From: Desulfovibrio sp.
Lineage (GTDB): Bacteria > Desulfobacterota > Desulfovibrionia > Desulfovibrionales > Desulfovibrionaceae
Length of the DNA stretch: 22,560 nt
NCBI GenBank assembly: GCA_028708195.1
Contig: JAQVZK010000003.1
Coordinates: 1 to 22,560, forward strand
Direction of reading: 5' to 3'
Shown piece after piece: positions 16,003 to 22,560 of the stretch. Positions within the stretch are counted from its first letter, which is position 1. Every line of letters begins with the position of its first letter. The notes under the pieces were generated by a model. It was given only the letters and a program-made list of their open reading frames with translations, was not told the origin of the DNA and ran no database searches. The translations under genes and the position numbers were made by a program.

Positions 16003-16046
16003 AGCCGAAAATGCCGGGCGCGCGCGTTACAGTGTCTGTTTCGGCT
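16003..16046 (-). terminator. Weak stem-loop behind holB
   Basis: Arms AGCCGAAA (16003-16010) and TTTCGGCT (16039-16046) pair perfectly over 8 bp around a 28-nt GC-rich loop. It begins 16 nt after the holB stop on the minus strand. There is no T-run right after it, so it may only mark the 3' end or be chance. No better terminator is visible between holB and the diguanylate cyclase. Confidence 0.25.
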
Positions 16047-16062
16047 TCTGAACGTTACCCTC

Positions 16063-16974
16063 TTAATCGCAATTTCTCAGCCGTAGTGCATAAATGCGCG
16101 CGGCCAGCGCCTCAACCACACGCGCAGGGGTCAACCCGTATTGCAGGGAGTCCTGTGCTTCGGCGAGCCACTGACATACCAGAGCCAGGTCTTGTGATCC
16201 AAGGCTGGCCAGCGCTGCGTCGAGTGGTGAAAATACGTTATCAGGTATCGATTTGGATATTATCCGGTTTATAGATTTCTGGCAACAGAGCATGAGCCGC
16301 CCGGCCCCGATGGCGTCCAGAGCGCCTTTGGCGGCAAGCGCATCAAGAAGCCCCTGACCGCTGAGCAGAAAATGCGCCAGTTTTTCTTCCCAAGGCTGCA
16401 TGTCTTCGTCTACACCGCGGCTGTCGGGCCAGGGCAGGGTGAGGCAAAAAGAACGTGAAACCAGGGTTGGCAAAAGCTGCTCGCGTTGTGGAGCAAGTAG
16501 AACAAAAACAGTGGTTGCGGAGGGTTCTTCAAGCGCCTTGAGCAAGGCATTGGCGGCTTCGTCGCGGGTAAGGCTCAGGCCTGCAAGCACGACCACCCGG
16601 CGGCCGGAACCGTGCGGCGCATCGCGCAGTCGGCTCTTTAGTTCCCGCACGCGCTCCATATTGAAGGCACGCACAAGACCGGGGTTTTCTTCGTCTTCAC
16701 GGTTGCTGATGCGTCCGTCGTAGGCCGCAAGGTCCAGGTGTTCGCCCGCTGCCGTTTGCAGGCAGGCGGGGCAGACAAGGCAGGGGCCGCTCGTGCCCAA
16801 GGCCTGCGGGCAATTGATGCGCGCAGCCCAGTAGTGGGCCAGGTCTCGCCGTTGAAGCTCGCTGCCGCCTTCAAACAGCAAGACCTGAGGCGGAGCCGCC
16901 CCAAGGCGGTTCAGCACTTCCTTGAGGCGGTCAAAGGCCGGGGAGGAAATGGCCTGTAGCAGTGGCGCGTTCAT
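16063..16974 (-). CDS. holB: DNA polymerase III delta'-type clamp-loader subunit
   Basis: A 303-residue AAA+ family protein resembling the delta' subunit of the replicative clamp loader. Signs are the zinc-binding set Cys55, Cys65, Cys68 and Cys71 (CLVCPAC), the typical DEAANALLKALEEPS (138-152) and a TLVSRSFCL segment (170-178) at the place of the SRC motif. The P-loop is degenerate: FEGGSELQRRD (34-44) has no GKT/S, so it should not hydrolyse ATP. That agrees with delta' being the non-catalytic stator. The first 30 residues are normal. It starts 20 nt after the purA stop with no visible ribosome binding site, so it is probably translated by coupling within a purA-holB operon. It could be a DnaX-related paralogue, but the length and the missing Walker A favour delta'. 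Confidence 0.8.
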   Translation of the reverse strand: MNAPLLQAISSPAFDRLKEVLNRLGAAPPQVLLFEGGSELQRRDLAHYWAARINCPQALGTSGPCLVCPACLQTAAGEHLDLAAYDGRISNREDEENPGLVRAFNMERVRELKSRLRDAPHGSGRRVVVLAGLSLTRDEAANALLKALEEPSATTVFVLLAPQREQLLPTLVSRSFCLTLPWPDSRGVDEDMQPWEEKLAHFLLSGQGLLDALAAKGALDAIGAGRLMLCCQKSINRIISKSIPDNVFSPLDAALASLGSQDLALVCQWLAEAQDSLQYGLTPARVVEALAARIYALRLRNCD

Positions 16975-16994
16975 AGGCGCACGGCAACAGCGTT

Positions 16995-18712
<1,718 letters not shown>

Positions 18713-19081
18713 CTAGCTTTCGTCCTTTTCGTCCTTGCCGTCTTTTTCACTGTCCTGTTTGAGGGGGTGAAAATCCAGAACCCGGCAGCGGTGTGGGGCT
18801 GTGGGTTCCTGCGGCGTTTCAAGAGAAAAGTCGGGTGCCAGGTTGGGCATCTGCGGGTCAAGCCCTTCATGTCCCTGGCTCTGACGCGACCAGTGAAAGT
18901 TGAAAAGCTGATTTTTCCAGCGTTTGGCCTGGATGAGAGAAAAGATGAGGGCGGCCTCTTCCCATCGTTTGGTGGGTTCAAAGCGGCTGGTTGTGGTGGC
19001 GTACTTGCTCCACAGCGACATAAGCGACGCTTCGTCAATACTATCCAGTTGCTGTGCCAGCCGTGCGAGCAGTTTTTCCAT
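18713..19081 (-). CDS. Orphan 122-residue cytosolic protein of unknown function
   Basis: I do not recognise the family. The frame extends to 19171, but ATG 19081 has GGAGG (19090-19086) just upstream and begins a normal-looking protein, MEKLLARLAQQLDSIDEASL. The first 75 residues look folded and helical, with a Trp/Arg/Phe-rich stretch (LWSKYATTTSRFEPTKRW, then IQAKRWKNQLFNFHW). The last 45 are charged and Pro-rich, ending in alternating Lys/Asp/Glu. There is no signal peptide, membrane segment or cysteine-rich motif. A good promoter lies about 70 nt upstream, and a 7-bp hairpin (19097-19103 with 19120-19126) sits between it and the ribosome binding site, so it is probably expressed. It is divergent from the AICAR transformylase gene. 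Confidence 0.65.
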   Translation of the reverse strand: MEKLLARLAQQLDSIDEASLMSLWSKYATTTSRFEPTKRWEEAALIFSLIQAKRWKNQLFNFHWSRQSQGHEGLDPQMPNLAPDFSLETPQEPTAPHRCRVLDFHPLKQDSEKDGKDEKDES

Positions 19082-19152
19082 ATATCCTCCGCTGATGCGG
19101 GCCTGTGGCGGCAGGTGGCGGCCCGCGTTGTGTGCCCCGTGGGCGACAAGGC

Positions 19153-19181
19153 AATGTAGGGCCTGGCTCAACTTTCGTCAA
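19153..19181 (-). promoter_or_regulatory. Candidate sigma70 promoter for the orphan protein
   Basis: On the minus strand TTGACG (19181-19176, 5 of 6 matches) and TACATT (19158-19153, 4 of 6) are exactly 17 nt apart. Transcription would start near 19146 with a leader of about 65 nt, which includes the hairpin 19097-19126 just before the GGAGG site. Confidence 0.55.
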
Positions 19182-19284
19182 CGAGCGCGCAAGAGCCGCC
19201 GGGCGTGCGCCTTGGGTCTGGTGGCGCGGGCCGTTTTGTGCTATGCAGTGCCCTCACCTGACCAGCGAACTTTTGGAGGCACGC

Positions 19285-20562
19285 ATGTCGGATCTCAAGG
19301 CCATGTACAGCACTGTCCGCAAGGACGCTTTCCCCGAAACAATGACCATTATTCTTGGTGATGAAAAACTCGTCTTTCAAAAGCGCGTCTGGGCGCTGGA
19401 CGGCGAAGAAAAAGGCCTGCGCTACGGGGAAAACCCCGATCAGCCCGCAGCCCTCTATGCCCTCAAGGAAGGTTCCATCACCTGTGGCGGCCTCCAGTGG
19501 CGCGGCCCCGGGAACGGCATTGTTTCTGCCATGACCGAAGAGCAGATGATCCAGGCGGGCAAACACCCCGGCAAGACCAATCTGACCGACGTGGACAACG
19601 GGGCCAATATTCTGCAGTACCTTGCAGACCGCCCGGCGGCCATCATTCTGAAGCACAACAATCCCTGCGGTGCCGCCTGGAGCAAGGACGGCGTGGCCGC
19701 TGCCCTTACCAAGGCCTTCTGGTGCGACCGTATCGCCGCCTTTGGCGGGGCTGTTGTGGTCAACCGCCCCTTCACCCGTGAAGCCGCTGAAATTGTGGCA
19801 GCCAACTATTTTGAAGTGGTGGCCGCCCCGGCTTTTGAAGAGGGCGTGGTCGAAATGCTCAAGGCCCGAAAAAATCTGCGCATTATGGAACTGCCCGGCC
19901 TTGGCCGACTGGAAGAACTGACTTCTTCCGCATTTCTTGACATCAAGAGTCTGGCCGACGGCGGCATTGTGGTGCAGAAATCCTTTGTGAACCGAATTCT
20001 TTCGGCCAAGGATTTTCTGCCTGCCACGGCCACCACCAAGGACGGCCTCTCTGTGGCGGCGCGCGCGCCCAGCCCGGCAGAACTGGACGATTTGCGCTTT
20101 GCCTGGGCGGTTGAAGCCGGGGTTACCTCAAATTCGGTCATCTTTGTGCGTGATGGGGCAACTCTTGCCATCGGCACCGGTGAGCAGGACCGCGTGGGCT
20201 GCGTGGAACTTGCCATTCACAAGGCACATACCAAGTATGCGGATACGCTTGCTTTCCGTGAACTGGGCATGACCCTGTACGAACTCAAACTCAAGGCCGC
20301 CCAGGACGTGGACATGGCTGAAAAGCTGGCCGACATCGAACGGCGTACCCAGGAGACCCACGGCGGCCTTGCTGGCTCTGCGCTCGTGTCTGACGGCTTC
20401 TTCCCCTTCCGTGACGGGGTGGATGTGGCCCTGGCTCAGGGCGTTACCGCCATTGCGCAGCCCGGCGGCTCCATGCGCGACGCGGAAGTGATCATGGCCT
20501 GCAATGAGGCCAGCCCGCAGGTGGCTATGGTGTACACGGGGCAGCGTTCTTTTAAGCACTAG
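19285..20562 (+). CDS. purH: Stand-alone AICAR formyltransferase (PurH-type, no cyclohydrolase domain)
   Basis: A 425-residue protein equal to the transformylase half of bifunctional PurH. It formylates AICAR with 10-formyl-tetrahydrofolate to give FAICAR, the ninth step of purine synthesis. Recognisable stretches are RYGENPDQPAALY (47-59), LKHNNPCGAAW (122-132, with the catalytic Lys-His pair), AFGGAVVVNRPF and the C-terminal DGFFPFRDGVD and AQPGGSMRDAEV. Bifunctional PurH is about 525 residues, with an N-terminal methylglyoxal-synthase-like domain that closes the IMP ring. Here only about 46 residues precede RYGENP, so that domain is absent. The frame reaches back to 19105, but ATG 19285 has GGAGG at 19275-19279 and the upstream codons look non-coding. 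IMP cyclohydrolase must be encoded elsewhere. Repeat copy 3 begins 13 nt after the stop. Confidence 0.9.
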   Translation: MSDLKAMYSTVRKDAFPETMTIILGDEKLVFQKRVWALDGEEKGLRYGENPDQPAALYALKEGSITCGGLQWRGPGNGIVSAMTEEQMIQAGKHPGKTNLTDVDNGANILQYLADRPAAIILKHNNPCGAAWSKDGVAAALTKAFWCDRIAAFGGAVVVNRPFTREAAEIVAANYFEVVAAPAFEEGVVEMLKARKNLRIMELPGLGRLEELTSSAFLDIKSLADGGIVVQKSFVNRILSAKDFLPATATTKDGLSVAARAPSPAELDDLRFAWAVEAGVTSNSVIFVRDGATLAIGTGEQDRVGCVELAIHKAHTKYADTLAFRELGMTLYELKLKAAQDVDMAEKLADIERRTQETHGGLAGSALVSDGFFPFRDGVDVALAQGVTAIAQPGGSMRDAEVIMACNEASPQVAMVYTGQRSFKH

Positions 20563-20575
20563 GGGCTGTTTCAGT

Positions 20576-20643
20576 GCTTTGTGGGGGAGGAACCCTTTTG
20601 CAAAAGGGTCGCCTCCCCCACGCCCCCCCTGAAACCTTTATTG
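20576..20643 (+). repeat. Dispersed palindromic repeat, copy 3 (cleanest form)
   Basis: The outer arms GTGGGGGAGG (20581-20590) and CCTCCCCCAC (20612-20621) pair perfectly around the inner 18-bp palindrome ACCCTTTTGCAAAAGGGT (20592-20609). The two stems are separated by a small asymmetric loop (A against CG). A C7 run and the tail CTGAAACCTTTATT follow. It begins 13 nt after the transformylase stop, the position of a terminator, but has no T-run directly behind the stem. Confidence 0.85.
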
Positions 20644-20835
20644 GGGTTTCGGGACGGTACGGGGATTTTCCTGTCACAAAGCGGGGTTTTCAAGGGCTGG
20701 AACAGCGTGTGCGGCATCTTGCGGGCCGTTGTTTTGATACCATTATAGCTGTCGCAAACTGCAACCGTCTGACAGCGGTTTTTCCGCACACCCGGCTTGC
20801 AACCGTTTTCTGTTACGGTCACCACGCGGAGCGCC

Positions 20836-22560
20836 ATGAGCCACAGATCCTCGTCACATCCGGCCACCCAGCCTGCGTTTTTACCCCGCCTCTGCGTGAC
20901 AGCCCTTTCGGGAGGCGGCGGCAAGACGCTGCTTTCTTTGGGCTTGTGCCGCTCCTTTGCCCTGCGTGGTGCCATTGTGCAGCCCTTCAAAAAAGGGCCG
21001 GACTATATTGACGCGGCCTGGCTGCGTCTGGCCGCCGGTTTGCCCGCCGCCAATCTTGATCCGTATTTTCTTGAAGCGCCGCGTTTGCGCGCGCTCTTTG
21101 TGCACACCATGCGGGCTGCCGCAAGTAGGGCCAATGGCTGCCCCTGCGACGATCTTTCTGCGGCGCAGTCTGGTCAGCTACTGGGCCTTTTGGAGGGCAA
21201 CCGGGGATTTTTTGACGGCATGGATGCGCGCGGCTCGTGCTCCACAGCCGAACTTTCGCGCATATTGTCATGCCCCGTCATCATCAGTGTTGACTGCACC
21301 AAGATGACGCGCACCGCAGCTGCGCTTGTGCGCGGCATGTTGACGTTTGAGCCGGGCATTACCTTTGCTGGCGTGGTGCTTAACCAGGTCGGTTCGGCGC
21401 GGCATGAGCGTATTTTACGCCAGGCCCTGGAGGAGCACACCGACGTGCCCGTGCTTGGCGCTCTGCCACGGTTGAGCGAAAATCCGCTGCCCGAACGGCA
21501 CATGGGCATAGCCTCCTGCGGCGACGATCTTTCACCGCAGGCGCAGCAGGTGCTGGACAGCCTGGCGGCCTTTGTGAGCGGCCATGTGGACATGCACCGC
21601 ATCTTGGCCGCCGCAAAGAGCGCTCCAGCTCTGGAGGCCGAACCCTTTTGGCCCGAATCCCTTCAGGGTGAACTCCCTGAGGCCGGACTCGCGGGGCATG
21701 TGGGCCATTCGGTGTCGGCGGTCCCCTCTGTGTCTGTGGAGCAGGCGGATAGTGCGCGTGTTGCCAGCCGAGAAAAGTTTGGCAATGACACGCCCGGCAA
21801 TGTCACGCCGTCGGGCGGCCCGGAATCCAGCGGAGCACGCAGGCCCCGCATTGGTTACGTGCGCGACGCCGCCCTGTGGTTTTACTATGAAGAAAATCTG
21901 GAAGCCCTGCGCCGCGCAGGTGCCGAGCTTGTGCGCCTTTCTCTGCTGGACGGGGCGGGTGCCGATCCGGCGGACGCTGGTTGGCCGCAGGTGGACGGCC
22001 TGTATCTTGGGGGTGGCTTCCCCGAAGATCATGTGGAGGCCCTGACCGCTTCGCCCCTGCTGCGGCAACTGGCGCAGTGGGCCGCACAAAATATGCCCAT
22101 CTATGCTGAATGCGGCGGATTTATGGTACTTTCGCGCGGTATAGAACGTCAGGGAAAGCTCTGGCCTATGGGGGGTATTCTTCCTGTTACGGCGGTGGTT
22201 TGCGCCAAACCACAAGGGCTTGGCTATGTGCGGGGCAAGATTACGGCTGTAAATCCCTTTTTCTCTCTTGAAACGGAGCTGCGCGGGCACGAATTTCACT
22301 ATTCCCGCTGCCGGTGGGAAGAGACGGCAAAGAACTCGCAGTGCGAAGAGGCAGAACCAGTACAGGGTGTAGTGGCGGCGCAGAACCGCCATCCCTCGCT
22401 GCGCTGGGCCATGCAACTGCACAAGGGGCAAGGCATGGGGCCTGCGCCAGCGCTGGCAGGGCAAACTACGGCCAGCGCTTCTGACGCGCCGAAGGTTGAT
22501 GGCCTTGTGTTCCGTAATGTATGGGCCTCCTATACCCATATTTTTGCCCCGGCAGCGCCG
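20836..22560 (+). CDS. cbiA: Cobyrinate/hydrogenobyrinate a,c-diamide synthase (3' end outside window)
   Basis: At least 575 residues, still open at the right edge. The enzyme amidates the a and c side chains of cobyrinate with glutamine and ATP in cobamide synthesis. The N-terminal ATPase domain has the P-loop SGGGGKT (25-31), PFKKGPDYID (50-59) and LEGNRGFFDGMD. The class I glutamine amidotransferase domain begins near 337 (RIGYVRDAALWFYY) and carries the nucleophile Cys426 in YAECGGFM and GHEFHYS (484-490). The end SYTHIF shows that the stop must be close. Family members are about 450 residues. The extra length is an Ala/Ser/Pro-rich linker at about 261-335 and an insertion at about 497-553. 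The ATG at 20836 has GGAG 4 nt upstream. No cobalamin riboswitch is visible before it. Confidence 0.9.
   Translation, partial: MSHRSSSHPATQPAFLPRLCVTALSGGGGKTLLSLGLCRSFALRGAIVQPFKKGPDYIDAAWLRLAAGLPAANLDPYFLEAPRLRALFVHTMRAAASRANGCPCDDLSAAQSGQLLGLLEGNRGFFDGMDARGSCSTAELSRILSCPVIISVDCTKMTRTAAALVRGMLTFEPGITFAGVVLNQVGSARHERILRQALEEHTDVPVLGALPRLSENPLPERHMGIASCGDDLSPQAQQVLDSLAAFVSGHVDMHRILAAAKSAPALEAEPFWPESLQGELPEAGLAGHVGHSVSAVPSVSVEQADSARVASREKFGNDTPGNVTPSGGPESSGARRPRIGYVRDAALWFYYEENLEALRRAGAELVRLSLLDGAGADPADAGWPQVDGLYLGGGFPEDHVEALTASPLLRQLAQWAAQNMPIYAECGGFMVLSRGIERQGKLWPMGGILPVTAVVCAKPQGLGYVRGKITAVNPFFSLETELRGHEFHYSRCRWEETAKNSQCEEAEPVQGVVAAQNRHPSLRWAMQLHKGQGMGPAPALAGQTTASASDAPKVDGLVFRNVWASYTHIFAPAAP

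Noticed and set aside
20644..20835. Possible cobalamin riboswitch before cbiA
   Set aside because: I found no B12-box-like core and no long paired leader, only small hairpins such as GCTGTC with GACAGC.
21532..22539. Minus-strand frame of 335 codons
   Set aside because: It is antisense to cbiA; the plus strand encodes the P-loop and amidotransferase motifs without a break.

Overview
The window looks like a stretch of chromosomal core genome from a GC-rich, anaerobic Desulfovibrio-type bacterium (Desulfobacterota). This is inferred from protein character and from the combination of a TtuA-like tRNA thiolase, a stand-alone AICAR transformylase, a cobyrinate synthase and a large sensor diguanylate cyclase; no rRNA or marker was available for a firm placement. 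I see no transposase, phage gene, tRNA, rRNA or CRISPR array.

Layout, left to right. (1) The 3' end of threonine synthase (+) is followed by a hairpin terminator and a free-standing fabF (+), which ends in a 21-bp terminator stem. (2) A minus-strand group follows: asd with its own promoter, then a class IV aminotransferase (probable TTG start), a GT4-like glycosyltransferase joined to it by a TGATG overlap, and a TtuA/Ncs6-type tRNA sulfur transferase. (3) asnS (-) has a clear promoter. (4) Divergent from asnS is an OmpR/EnvZ-type two-component pair (+), the kinase start overlapping the regulator stop (ATGA). (5) A SAM methyltransferase (-) and a small exported protein of unknown function (+) are divergent around an operator-rich intergenic region. 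(6) A 982-residue membrane diguanylate cyclase (-) carries two periplasmic substrate-binding domains, two PAS domains and an active GGDEF domain. (7) purA and holB (-) are probably co-transcribed. (8) A 122-residue orphan protein (-) is divergent from an AICAR transformylase (purH-type, +) that lacks the IMP cyclohydrolase domain. (9) cbiA/cobB (+) runs off the right edge and has two unusual insertions.

The main unexplained structure is a dispersed palindromic repeat family. Four copies lie in intergenic DNA near 2.2, 7.1, 18.66 and 20.6 kb. They share a G-rich arm, an inner palindrome built on CCCTTTT/AAAAGGG, a C-rich arm and, in three copies, a conserved tail like CTAAAACCTTTATT. In two places the full palindrome is preceded by extra tandem half-units, and one copy carries a textbook G-quadruplex motif. 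Three of the four lie close behind a stop codon in that gene's orientation.

Functionally the window joins amino-acid supply (threonine, aspartate-semialdehyde, asparaginyl-tRNA), purine synthesis (purA and the transformylase), fatty acid, cobamide and tRNA modification genes with two signalling systems. Product calls come from reading motifs only; no database search was possible.
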